From Meridianimarinicoccus sp044221805 (GTDB taxonomy: Bacteria; Pseudomonadota; Alphaproteobacteria; Rhodobacterales; Rhodobacteraceae), in assembly GCA_044221805.1 (NCBI GenBank), contig JBGAOK010000091.1, positions 1 to 14,788 on the forward strand: 14,788 nt of DNA, given 5' to 3'. The notes under the pieces were generated by a model. It was given only the letters and a program-made list of their open reading frames with translations, made no database searches and had not been told where the DNA came from. Shown here piece by piece: positions 1 to 7,268 of the stretch (positions within the stretch are counted from its first letter, which is position 1; every line of letters starts with the position of its first letter). The position numbers were made by a program, and so were the translations under genes.

Positions 1-46
1 CAGCCCCGCCGGGCCGCTGATTCCCCGCCTGCGCGGCTGACGCGCT

Positions 47-1948
47 TCAGCGTTCGGTGTCGGCGCCCTGCGCCGCAGCGGCTTCATCGTCGGCCTCTTC
101 ACCGAGGAAGCCCCCGCTCTGGTGCTCCCACAACCGGGCATAGATGCCACCGGCCGCCAGCAGGCTGTGGTGGTCACCCTGCTCGACGATGCGGCCGTGC
201 TCCATCACCACCAGGCGGTCCATGGCCGCGATGGTCGACAGGCGGTGGGCGATGGCGACGACGGTCTTGCCCTCCATCAGCTTGTAGAGGCTGGTCTGGA
301 TCGCCGCCTCGACCTCGCTGTCGAGCGCGCTGGTGGCTTCGTCCAGCACGAGGATCGGCGCGTCCTTCAGGATGGCGCGGGCCAGCGCGATGCGCTGGCG
401 CTGGCCGCCCGACAGCTTCACGCCGCGTTCGCCCAAATGGGCGTCATAGCCGCTGCGCCCGGCGTGGTCGCGCAGCCCGGCGATGAAACCATCGGCCTCG
501 GCCTTGCGGGCGGCGTCGATCATCGCCGCCTCGGGCGCGTCAGGCCGGCCGTAAAGGATGTTCTCGCGCGCCGAGCGGTTGAACATCGCCGTCTCCTGGG
601 TGACCATGGCGACCTGCCGGCGCAGGCTGTTCTGGGTCACCTCGCGCACGTCGCGCCCGCCCACCAGCACGCGCCCGGCCTCGACGTCGTGGAGCCGCAG
701 CAACAGGCTGACCAGCGTCGACTTCCCCGCACCCGAGGCGCCGACGATGCCAACCTTCTCGCCCGCCGCGAGGGTCAGGTCGATGCCTTCGACGCCGCCG
801 GCCTGGCGGCCATAGGCGAAGCTCACATGATCGAACCGCACCGTCGCCGCGCCGGGTTCCAGATCGGTCGCGCCGGGCGCGTCGGTCAGGGCATGGGGCG
901 GGCTGAGCGTGCGCATGCCATCCTCGACCTCGCCGAGGTTGGCGTAGATCGTCATCAGGGTGAAGCTGACCCAGCCGGTCATCTGCGCGATCCGGAGCGA
1001 CACGGTGCCCACCGCCGCGATGTCGCCGGGGGTGGCGGTGCCCCGGGTCCAGAACCACAGCACCGCGCCCACCAGAAGCGCCGGCACCAGCCCCGCCACC
1101 GCCATCAGCGTCAGCCGGAAGAAGGTCGAGACATAGCCGAACTCCAGCGACCGGTTCCGGTAGCGGCCCATGGCGGCCAGCGCCATCTCGTCCTCGAGCG
1201 GGTCGTTGGCGAAGAGCTTCACCGTCCGCATGTTCGAGATCGTGTCGACCACCAGCCCCGAGGCCGCCGCCCGGGCCCCGGCCCGCGCCGCCGCCCGGAT
1301 GCGCACCTTGGGCAGCCACCAGGTGATGAAGCGCAGGTAACCCGCCAGCCAGACTGCCAGCAGGACCGCGATCTGCCAGTCGATGGTGATCAGCAGCGCC
1401 GCCGAGGCGATCATCGAGGCCAGCGCGAAGACGATGGTGTTCAGCCCCTCGACGGTGACGTCCATCACCGCGCGGCTGCACTGCATCTCCTTCTGGGCGA
1501 TGCGGCCGGCGAAATCATTGTCGAAATAGGTGACCGCCTGCCCCAGCGTCCAGCGGTGCAGCCGCGACAGCGCCAGGGTGTTGATGTTGGGCCCGATCAC
1601 CACCGTCTGCATCGCCGAGGAAACCCCCAGCACCGCCGGGCGCAGAACCACGACCAGGAAGACGAGCCAGAGGAAATAGCCGGCATGGTCGGCGAACAGG
1701 GTTTCGGGGCGGGAGGACAGCGCCAGGTCGATCACGTCGCCCAGCAGGATCGCCACCACCACCTCGATCGAGCCGGCAGCCACCGCGACCAGCGCCGCCA
1801 CAGCCAGCATCGCCCAGGACCCGTTCAGGCACCAGGCCATGAACCGCCACAGCGTCTGCGGCGGCGGCGCGTCGGTGCGGGCGAAGGGATCGAACAGATC
1901 GGCCAGCCGGTCCAGCCGGATCCGCCGGGCCAGATCCATGACCGTCAT
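47..1948 (-). CDS. ABCB/MsbA-type ABC exporter half-transporter (second of pair)
   Basis: A 633-residue ABC exporter subunit with an N-terminal membrane domain fused to a C-terminal ATPase. Hydrophobic segments lie near residues 44-70, 90-112, 166-210 (two), 272-300 and 318-336, consistent with six helices. The ATPase has a complete set of motifs: Walker A GASGAGKST (403-411), Q-loop Q451, signature LSGGQ (512-516), Walker B ILVLDE with catalytic E537, and H-loop H568. It should act in the inner membrane, as a homodimer or as a heterodimer with the protein encoded just upstream. The ATG overlaps the upstream stop by four bases (ATGA), so translation is probably coupled. A second in-frame ATG three codons on is possible. 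Full length for the family. The exported substrate cannot be read from the sequence; lipid, peptide and drug exporters all share this architecture. Confidence 0.93.
   Translation of the reverse strand: MTVMDLARRIRLDRLADLFDPFARTDAPPPQTLWRFMAWCLNGSWAMLAVAALVAVAAGSIEVVVAILLGDVIDLALSSRPETLFADHAGYFLWLVFLVVVLRPAVLGVSSAMQTVVIGPNINTLALSRLHRWTLGQAVTYFDNDFAGRIAQKEMQCSRAVMDVTVEGLNTIVFALASMIASAALLITIDWQIAVLLAVWLAGYLRFITWWLPKVRIRAAARAGARAAASGLVVDTISNMRTVKLFANDPLEDEMALAAMGRYRNRSLEFGYVSTFFRLTLMAVAGLVPALLVGAVLWFWTRGTATPGDIAAVGTVSLRIAQMTGWVSFTLMTIYANLGEVEDGMRTLSPPHALTDAPGATDLEPGAATVRFDHVSFAYGRQAGGVEGIDLTLAAGEKVGIVGASGAGKSTLVSLLLRLHDVEAGRVLVGGRDVREVTQNSLRRQVAMVTQETAMFNRSARENILYGRPDAPEAAMIDAARKAEADGFIAGLRDHAGRSGYDAHLGERGVKLSGGQRQRIALARAILKDAPILVLDEATSALDSEVEAAIQTSLYKLMEGKTVVAIAHRLSTIAAMDRLVVMEHGRIVEQGDHHSLLAAGGIYARLWEHQSGGFLGEEADDEAAAAQGADTER
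303..451. repeat. 149-bp near-identical segment, copy 1 (ABC ATPase core)
   Basis: This segment aligns without gaps to 2177-2325 with 7 mismatches counted by hand (142 of 149 identical). It encodes the region from just before the LSGGQ signature through Walker B and the D-loop. The two copies are direct repeats 1,874 bases apart, one in each ABC transporter gene. Confidence 0.9.
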
Positions 1949-3798
1949 TCCGCGGCCTCGCTGCGGGGATCGGTGCCGATGAAGCCGCCCGACTGGCGCG
2001 CCCAGAACCCGGCATAAAGCCCGCCCCGGCCCAGAAGGTCGGCATGGCGGCCGTCCTCGACGATATGGCCGTCGTCCAGCACGAGAATCCGGTCCATCCG
2101 CGCGATGGTGGAGAGCCGGTGCGCGATGGCGATCACCGTCTTCCCCTCCATCACCCCATAGAGCGTGTCGAGGATTGCCGCCTCGACCTCGCTGTCCAGC
2201 GCGCTGGTGGCCTCGTCCAGCACGAGGATCGGCGCGTCCTTCAGGATCACCCGGGCCAGCGCGATGCGCTGGCGCTGGCCGCCGGACAGCTTCACGCCGC
2301 GTTCGCCCACATGGGCGTCATAGCCCTGCCGGCCCTCGGGGTCCTGCAGGGTCAGGATGAAATCATGCGCCTCGGCCCTCCGCGCGGCGGCGATCATCTC
2401 GGCCTCGGTCGCGTCGGGCCGGCCATAGAGGATGTTGTCCCGCACCGACCGGTGCAGCAGCGAATTGTCCTGGCTGACCATGCCGATCCCGGCGCGCAGG
2501 CTGTCCTGGGTCACCCCGGCGATGTCCTGGCCGTCGATCTCGATCCGGCCCTGTTCGGCGTCGTAGAAGCGCAAAAGCAGCTTGACCAGCGTCGACTTGC
2601 CCGCACCCGAGCGGCCGACAAGGCCGACCTTCTCGCCGGGGCGGATGGCGAAGGCGACGTCCTGAAGCCCGCCCGAGCCGCGGCCGTAGTGATGGCCAAG
2701 GCCGATGGCGCGGATCTCGCCCCGGTCAAGGATCAGGGGCTTCGCATCGGGCGCGTCCAGCAGCGTGATCGGCTGGGCGATCGTCTCCATCGATTCCGCG
2801 ACGATCCCGAGCGAGCGGAAGAAGGTCGAGGTCGCCCACATCAGCCAGCCGGTCATGGCGTTCAGCCTGAGCGTCAGCGCGGTCGCCGCCGCGACGGTGC
2901 CCACGCTGGCCGAGCCCTGCACCCACAGCGCCACCGCCCAGCCGACCACGCCGATGATCAGCGCGCCGTTCAGCAGCATCAGGGCCATGTCGAAGACGGT
3001 GAAGATCCGCATCTCGCGGGCGAAGGTACGGCGGGTGGTTTCGATCGCCGCCTTGGCATGGGCGATCTCGCGGTCGTGGTGCGAGAAGAGCTTGACCGAG
3101 GCGATGTTGGAATAGGTATCGACCACGAGGCCCGTGGTGGCCGAGCGCGCCTCGCTCGACGCCTGCGAGGCGGGGCCGACCCGGGCCATCGACCAGCGCA
3201 GCAGCAGGCCGTAGAGCGCGACCCAGATCAGCAGCGGCACCGCAAGGCGCGGATCGGCGTCGGCCAGAAGCACCGCGGCGCCAATCACATAGGCGGTGGC
3301 GTAGCTCAGCGCGTCGAAGACCTGGAACACCGCGTCGCCGGCGGCGGGCGGGCCCTGCATGATCCGGTTGGCGATGCGCCCGGCGAAGTCGTTCTCGAAC
3401 CAGCCGACCGACTGGCGCAGCACGTGGCGGTGCGCCCGCCAGCGGAACAGCGTGCCATAGTTCGGCAGGATGGCATTGTTCAGCACCAGGACGTGCAGAC
3501 CCTGCACCAGCGGGCGCAGCACCAGCACGAAGGCGGTGATCCAGATCAGTTCGCCGCCATGGGTCGCCCACAGATCCGCCGGGCTGGTCGCGCTGAGCAG
3601 GTCGACCACCCGGCCCATGTAGTGCAAGAGCCCGATCTCGACCGCCGCCACGGCGATGGCCAGCAGCGCGGCCACAAGGAAGACGCCGCTGAACGGCCGG
3701 GAATAGTCGCGCACGAAGGGCCACAGCCGGCGCGGCGGGGCGTCGGTGGGCGGATAGGGCTGATAGGGATCGATCAGGTTTTCGAAATAGCGGAACAT
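1945..3798 (-). CDS. ABCB/MsbA-type ABC exporter half-transporter (first of pair)
   Basis: A 617-residue half-transporter with the same layout as its downstream neighbour. Hydrophobic segments lie near residues 36-60, 84-104, 161-203 (two), 267-292 and 300-322, followed by the nucleotide-binding domain. Motifs are Walker A GRSGAGKST (395-403), Q-loop Q443, LSGGQ (504-508), Walker B ILVLDE with E529, and H-loop H560. No catalytic residue is degenerate in either protein, so a heterodimer would have two consensus ATP sites, unlike exporters with one dead site. The ATG start has no strong Shine-Dalgarno sequence. The stop overlaps the next gene's start. A 109-base gap with a candidate promoter separates it from the cca gene upstream. 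Substrate is unknown; pairing with the neighbour is inferred from the overlap. Confidence 0.93.
   Translation of the reverse strand: MFRYFENLIDPYQPYPPTDAPPRRLWPFVRDYSRPFSGVFLVAALLAIAVAAVEIGLLHYMGRVVDLLSATSPADLWATHGGELIWITAFVLVLRPLVQGLHVLVLNNAILPNYGTLFRWRAHRHVLRQSVGWFENDFAGRIANRIMQGPPAAGDAVFQVFDALSYATAYVIGAAVLLADADPRLAVPLLIWVALYGLLLRWSMARVGPASQASSEARSATTGLVVDTYSNIASVKLFSHHDREIAHAKAAIETTRRTFAREMRIFTVFDMALMLLNGALIIGVVGWAVALWVQGSASVGTVAAATALTLRLNAMTGWLMWATSTFFRSLGIVAESMETIAQPITLLDAPDAKPLILDRGEIRAIGLGHHYGRGSGGLQDVAFAIRPGEKVGLVGRSGAGKSTLVKLLLRFYDAEQGRIEIDGQDIAGVTQDSLRAGIGMVSQDNSLLHRSVRDNILYGRPDATEAEMIAAARRAEAHDFILTLQDPEGRQGYDAHVGERGVKLSGGQRQRIALARVILKDAPILVLDEATSALDSEVEAAILDTLYGVMEGKTVIAIAHRLSTIARMDRILVLDDGHIVEDGRHADLLGRGGLYAGFWARQSGGFIGTDPRSEAAE
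2177..2325. repeat. 149-bp near-identical segment, copy 2 (ABC ATPase core)
   Basis: Partner of 303-451, with 142 of 149 positions identical by hand alignment. Three of the seven differences cluster at 2254-2257, where the proteins differ in the helix between the signature and Walker B (ARAILKD against ARVILKD). It lies within the upstream transporter gene and covers its ATPase core. Confidence 0.9.
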
Positions 3799-3847
3799 CG
3801 CGGGAATCGGTCGGCTGGCGGCGCCGGGACGGCGCGGGTTGACCCCA

Positions 3848-3875
3848 CACCTAATGCGAAACCCCGCGGGTGCAA
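3848..3875 (-). promoter_or_regulatory. Candidate sigma-70-type promoter for the ABC transporter pair
   Basis: On the minus strand, TTGCAC (3875-3870) is followed after 16 bases by TAGGTG (3853-3848). Transcription would start near 3841 and leave a leader of about 40 bases. The -35 box matches the consensus well and the -10 box only partly. It is the best candidate in the 109-base gap between cca and the transporter genes (3799-3907), which otherwise shows only GC-rich sequence and the short palindrome CCCGCGGG between the boxes (3863-3870). Read-through from cca is also possible because no clear terminator follows it. Confidence 0.35.
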
Positions 3876-3907
3876 ACCTTGCCCCCCGGTAAGCCCGCTG
3901 CGCAGGG

Positions 3908-5065
3908 TCAGAGCGCGGCCAGAAGATCGGCCTTGCCGGCGCGGAAATCCGACGCGATCCACAGCGCCTCGGCCCGCTTCAGCGCGGCCCCCAGCGCGGC
4001 CCCGCCATGGCTGTCCATCAGGTCGGCGGCGGTGACCGGACAGGGCGCGGCGCCGCCCCGGGCGGCCTCGGCCGCGGCGCCGGGCGGCAGCGGCTGGCCA
4101 AGGACGGCAGCGCGGACCAGCAGCATGTCGACGGCCGTCGCCGGACCGTGGCGATAGCCCAGCACGGCCGGAGAATCGGGCAGGCCCGCCGCCTCGAGCA
4201 GCCGGGCGAGCCGCTTCGCCTCGGCCCGGCTCAGGCGCAAGCCGTCGGCGACCTCGGCGCCGCCGAGGACGGCAAGCCGGCGGACCGGATCCGGGGCCGC
4301 GCCCAGCTCGGCCTCCAGCGCCACCAGCGGGGCCAGCGCCACCGGGACCGCGCCGGGAAGAACCCGTCCGAGAATGCCGGTCATCGCCATCGCCGCCACC
4401 GCGGGGGCGGGATCGGGCGCGGCCAGCAGCTTCTTCATCTCCTGCCCCACCCGTTCCGCCGAAAGCTGCGCCAGCCCCCCGGCGCCGCGGGTGCAGGCGT
4501 CCAGCGCCTCGGGGTCCATCCCGGCCTCGGGATCGGCGTACCAGGCGTGGAAGCGGAAATAGCGCAGGATGCGCAGGTAATCCTCGGCGATCCGGGCATC
4601 GGGATCGCCGATGAAGCGCAGCCGCCCCGCGGCAAGGTCGGGAAGCCCCCCCACCGGGTCGATCAGGGTCCCGTCGGGGGTGGCATAGAGCGCGTTCATG
4701 GTGAAGTCGCGCCGCGCCGCATCATCCTCGAGCCGGCGCGAATAGGCCACCGTGGCGCGGCGCCCGTCGGTTTCCACATCCTGCCGGAAGGTGGTGATCT
4801 CGAACGGCTGGCCGTCGGCGATCACCGTCACGGTGCCATGGGCGATCCCGGTCGGCACCGCCTTCAGCCCGGCCGCCTGCGCCGCCGCCATGGTCGCTTC
4901 GGGCAGCGCCTCGGTGGCAAGGTCGATGTCGCTGACCGGACGGCCCAGCAGCGTGTTCCGCACGCAGCCGCCGACGAAATAGACCCGGTGCCCGGAGGCG
5001 CTCAGCGCGTCGCAGACCGCACGGGTCGGGGCTGCCTCGATCCAGTCGGCAACGATCCGGGTCAC
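3908..5065 (-). CDS. cca: CCA tRNA nucleotidyltransferase
   Basis: A class II nucleotidyltransferase of the CCA-adding/poly(A) polymerase family, 385 residues. It adds or repairs the 3' CCA end of tRNAs in the cytoplasm. Visible motifs are the GGCVRN loop (32-37), the metal-binding carboxylates D46 and D48 in SDIDLA, the RRDFTMNAL motif (118-126) that precedes the nucleotide-selecting region, and EDYLRILRYFRF (161-172) of the neck. The alanine-rich C-terminal half fits the helical tRNA-binding body. No HD phosphohydrolase domain of the E. coli type is seen, as usual in alphaproteobacteria. The start is GTG, overlapping the stop of the upstream Nudix gene (GTGA), which argues for coupled translation. 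A poly(A) polymerase role cannot be excluded from motifs alone, but the CCA-adding role is far more likely for a single-copy gene in this context. Confidence 0.92.
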   Translation of the reverse strand: MTRIVADWIEAAPTRAVCDALSASGHRVYFVGGCVRNTLLGRPVSDIDLATEALPEATMAAAQAAGLKAVPTGIAHGTVTVIADGQPFEITTFRQDVETDGRRATVAYSRRLEDDAARRDFTMNALYATPDGTLIDPVGGLPDLAAGRLRFIGDPDARIAEDYLRILRYFRFHAWYADPEAGMDPEALDACTRGAGGLAQLSAERVGQEMKKLLAAPDPAPAVAAMAMTGILGRVLPGAVPVALAPLVALEAELGAAPDPVRRLAVLGGAEVADGLRLSRAEAKRLARLLEAAGLPDSPAVLGYRHGPATAVDMLLVRAAVLGQPLPPGAAAEAARGGAAPCPVTAADLMDSHGGAALGAALKRAEALWIASDFRAGKADLLAAL

Positions 5066-5685
5066 GGCACCTCGGCCAGCCGGTCGGCCAGACCGCGCAG
5101 GATGCGCGCGGTGGCGCCCCAGATGTAATAGGGCCCCCAGGGCACGGTGTAGTAGAGCCGCCGCTGGCCGCGCCAGAGCCGCCCCTCGATCCGGAAGCGG
5201 TCGGGGTCGGCCAGATGCGCCAGCGGCACTTCGAACACCTCGTCGACCTCGCCGGCCTCGGGCACCGGCCGGAACGGCCCGTCGACCAGTGCCAGGACCG
5301 GCACCACGTCGAAGCCCGTCACCGTCTCGTGGCCGGGCAGCCGGCCGAGGATCCGGACCTGACCGGGGGGCAGGCCCACTTCCTCATGCGCCTCGCGCAG
5401 GGCCGCGGCCTCGGCCGAAGCATCGCCGGGATCGACCTTGCCACCCGGGAAGGCGATCTGGCCCGGGTGGTGTTCCAGCTTCGAGGACCGCTTGGTCAGC
5501 AGGACGCCCGCCCCCCGCGCGCCCGGGACGATGGCGACGAGGACCGCCGCCGGGCGCAGCTTCCGCCCCGCGGCCAGCGTGATGCCCGGGTTCAGGTCAT
5601 AGTCCGAGGAGGGCGGCGCCGGCACTGCCAGCGCCGCATGCAGCCAGCCGGCCGTGTCGCGGCGGGTGGCTTCAGCCCCGGCCAT
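5062..5685 (-). CDS. Nudix hydrolase, CoA pyrophosphatase (NudL-like)
   Basis: A 207-residue Nudix enzyme. The stretch from LLTKRSSKLEHHPGQ into the FPGG turn (about 62-82) is the signature of the NudL/CoA pyrophosphatase subfamily. It runs into a Nudix core with R97, E98, E101 and E102 as metal-binding and catalytic residues. Family members cleave CoA and its derivatives to phosphopantetheine and 3',5'-ADP, acting in the cytoplasm. The C-terminal VPWGPYYIWGATARIL also fits the subfamily. The gene starts 14 bases inside the end of hslO and its stop overlaps the GTG of cca, so the three form one translationally coupled unit. CoA specificity is inferred from the subfamily signature, not shown. 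Full length for the family. Confidence 0.88.
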   Translation of the reverse strand: MAGAEATRRDTAGWLHAALAVPAPPSSDYDLNPGITLAAGRKLRPAAVLVAIVPGARGAGVLLTKRSSKLEHHPGQIAFPGGKVDPGDASAEAAALREAHEEVGLPPGQVRILGRLPGHETVTGFDVVPVLALVDGPFRPVPEAGEVDEVFEVPLAHLADPDRFRIEGRLWRGQRRLYYTVPWGPYYIWGATARILRGLADRLAEVP

Positions 5686-6721
5686 GCCTCACCTCGTCCC
5701 CGTCTTCGCCGTCATCGGTGTCATCGGTGTCGTCGCCCCGGGCCGCGCGCGCCGCCTCGGCCCCCAGCGTCGCCGGGTCGAATTCGTAATGGGCGCCGCA
5801 GAACTGGCAGTCGGCGGTGAGGATGCCGTCCTCGGTCGTCATCTGCCGAATCTCCTCGGCCGAATAGATCGACAGGCTGTCGCGCACCCGGTCGGCCGAG
5901 CAGGTGCAGCCGAAGGCCACCGGCTGCGGGTCGAAGACGCGCGGCTGTTCCTCGTGGAAAAGCCGCACCAGAAGCTCGGTCGGCTGCACCCGCGGCCCGA
6001 TCAGTTCCAGATCCTCGACCGTATCGAGCAGCAGGTTGGCGCGCTGCCAGTGTTCCACCGACTCGCCGTCGAGAAGGTCGACGGCGCCCAAGAGCCCGCC
6101 TTCGCCCGAGCCGCCGTCGCCCGCCGGGATCGAGGCCTTGGGCATCAGCTGCAGCATCACGCCCCCGGCGCGCCAGTGTTCGGCCCCGCCGGGGGCGAGG
6201 GTCTTGCCGAAGGACAGGGCGAAGCGGGTCGGCAGCTGTTCGGACTGGGCGAAATAGGTCTCAGCACAGCCGCTCAGCGACTGCCCGGCGATCGGCGTGA
6301 TGCCCTGATAGGGCACCGTGCCGCTGCCCTGATCGAGCATGATGGCGAAATAGCCGCTGCCGATCTGATCGAAGGCCGGGCCGTCGGTCAGGTTTTCCGC
6401 GTCGAAACTGGCATAGGCGCGGATGCGTCCCGGCGCGCCGGGTTCCGCGGGCGCGTAGTAGTCGGTGGCGATCAGGCGGGCGGCGCGGTCGCCGCGCACC
6501 TGAAGCGACAGCCGCCAGCGCAGCTTGATGGTCTGCCCGATCATCGCGGTCAGCAACGCCATTTCGGCCACCAGCGCCTCGATCTGCGGCGGATAGTCGT
6601 GCTGCGCCAGAATCCGGTCGAGCACGCCGTCAAGCCGTGCCACCCGCCCGCGGATGTCGCTGAGGTCAAGCTGGAAGGGCAGGACGGTGTCGTCCCAGGC
6701 TATCATCGATCCGAGTGTCAT
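5672..6721 (-). CDS. hslO: Redox-regulated chaperone Hsp33
   Basis: Hsp33 is a cytoplasmic holdase chaperone switched on by oxidation of a zinc-bound cysteine cluster. The C-terminal redox switch is complete: CTC (C272, C274) and CQFC (C305, C308) form the CxC...CxxC zinc site. The N-terminal domain begins with the family-typical DDTVLPFQL. I chose the ATG at 6721 (349 residues) because AAAGGAAA lies five bases upstream. The open frame continues to 6829, but that extension is unlike the family and overlaps the divergent Nudix gene. A second ATG at 6706 is possible but less well placed. Slightly longer than the roughly 290-330 residues usual, mainly because of an acidic tail (DDTDDTDDGEDGDE, 330-343). 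First gene of the hslO-nudix-cca unit. Confidence 0.95.
   Translation of the reverse strand: MTLGSMIAWDDTVLPFQLDLSDIRGRVARLDGVLDRILAQHDYPPQIEALVAEMALLTAMIGQTIKLRWRLSLQVRGDRAARLIATDYYAPAEPGAPGRIRAYASFDAENLTDGPAFDQIGSGYFAIMLDQGSGTVPYQGITPIAGQSLSGCAETYFAQSEQLPTRFALSFGKTLAPGGAEHWRAGGVMLQLMPKASIPAGDGGSGEGGLLGAVDLLDGESVEHWQRANLLLDTVEDLELIGPRVQPTELLVRLFHEEQPRVFDPQPVAFGCTCSADRVRDSLSIYSAEEIRQMTTEDGILTADCQFCGAHYEFDPATLGAEAARAARGDDTDDTDDGEDGDEVRHGRG
5711..5733. repeat. 9-bp tandem repeat in the hslO 3' end
   Basis: The unit GTCATCGGT occurs twice exactly (5711-5719, 5720-5728) and is followed by a degenerate start of a third unit (GTCGT). On the coding strand it encodes repeated Asp-Asp-Thr in the acidic C-terminal tail of Hsp33. 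It is a possible site of copy-number variation that would keep frame. Confidence 0.8.
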
Positions 6722-6745
6722 GGGTTTCCTTTGCCCTTTGCCTTG

Positions 6746-6774
6746 GGCATACCGCAGCCACACAGGCATCTCAA
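6746..6774 (-). promoter_or_regulatory. Candidate promoter for the hslO-nudix-cca unit
   Basis: On the minus strand, TTGAGA (6774-6769, five of six consensus bases) is followed after exactly 17 bases by TATGCC (6751-6746). The predicted start near 6739 would give an 18-base leader that contains the hslO Shine-Dalgarno sequence. It sits in the 68-base divergent gap (6722-6789) shared with the plus-strand Nudix gene. No equally good plus-strand promoter is visible there. A heat-shock sigma factor could also act here, but I do not see a clear RpoH site. Confidence 0.45.
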
Positions 6775-6789
6775 CCGGAGGTCCAAGCG

Positions 6790-7227
6790 ATGCGGAGATA
6801 CGGTGCGCCGGTCCGCCCCGACCGGACATACAGGCCGCGGCCCGGGGTCTATGGGATCCTGCTGCGCGGCGACCGGATCCTCCTGACCCATCAGGAGGCG
6901 CCGGTGCCGGAGTTCCAGCTTCCCGGCGGCGGCATCGACCGCGGGGAATCGCCGGTGGCGGCGCTGCACCGCGAGGTGTTCGAGGAAACCGGCTGGCGGA
7001 TTGCGAGCCCGCGGCGGGTGGCGCCGCACCGGCGCTTCACCTACATGCCCGAATACGACCTCTGGGCCGAGAAGATCTGCGCGATCTTCGTGGCGCGGCC
7101 GGTGCTGCGGCTGGGCCCGCCCGCCGAACCCGGCCACACCGCGGTCTGGGTGCCGGCACATCTGGCGGCCGAGATGGTGGCGAGCGCGGGCGACCGGGCG
7201 GCGGTTCGCGCGGTGCTGGGCGGCTGA
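6790..7227 (+). CDS. Nudix hydrolase family protein
   Basis: A compact 145-residue Nudix hydrolase. The Nudix box is perfect: G47, E53, then R61-E62-V-F-E65-E66-T-G68-W69, matching GX5EX7REUXEEXGU. Such enzymes cleave a nucleoside diphosphate linked to another group; the substrate cannot be told from this sequence. Start chosen at the ATG at 6790 because a strong GGAGG (6777-6781) lies eight bases upstream. A longer frame from 6715 would run into hslO and has no ribosome site. Transcribed divergently from hslO, not part of that operon. It is clearly different from the CoA-type Nudix gene at 5062-5685, lacking the NudL signature. It ends 41 bases from the convergent phosphatase gene. Confidence 0.88.
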   Translation: MRRYGAPVRPDRTYRPRPGVYGILLRGDRILLTHQEAPVPEFQLPGGGIDRGESPVAALHREVFEETGWRIASPRRVAPHRRFTYMPEYDLWAEKICAIFVARPVLRLGPPAEPGHTAVWVPAHLAAEMVASAGDRAAVRAVLGG

Positions 7228-7232
7228 GGGCC

Positions 7233-7250
7233 GGGCCCGTGGGCGGGCCC
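7233..7250. terminator. GC hairpin between convergent genes
   Basis: GGGCCCG (7233-7239) pairs perfectly with CGGGCCC (7244-7250) around the loop TGGG. It lies between the stop of the Nudix gene (7227) and the stop of the convergent response-regulator gene (7269), where a bidirectional terminator is expected. No U-tract follows on either side, so it may work with Rho or merely stall polymerase. Function is inferred from position and shape. Confidence 0.5.
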
Positions 7251-7262
7251 TGCCCTGCCCTG
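7248..7262. repeat. Three tandem CCCTG units
   Basis: CCCTG is repeated three times without interruption directly after the GC hairpin and before the end of the convergent phosphatase gene. Short and non-coding. Most likely a slippage product in a GC-rich spacer, with no function that can be read from it. Confidence 0.6.
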
Positions 7263-7268
7263 CCGGTT

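Noticed and set aside
1..46. Imperfect GCCGC/GCGGC inverted repeat after the second ABC transporter gene as a terminator
   Set aside because: Only five paired bases around a 15-base loop and no U-tract; too weak to call.
122..4035. Long plus-strand open frames of 631 and 663 codons opposite the ABC transporter genes
   Set aside because: Antisense shadows of the transporter genes, with skewed low-complexity composition and no ribosome site; the two shadows even overlap neighbouring unrelated sequence.
6722..6789. A plus-strand promoter for the small Nudix gene
   Set aside because: Pairs such as TTTCCT and CATACC are at the right distance but match the consensus too poorly.
6722..6829. N-terminal extension of hslO by 36 codons
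   Set aside because: The extension is unlike Hsp33, lies over the divergent Nudix gene, and the ATG at 6721 has its own ribosome site and the family-typical N-terminus.
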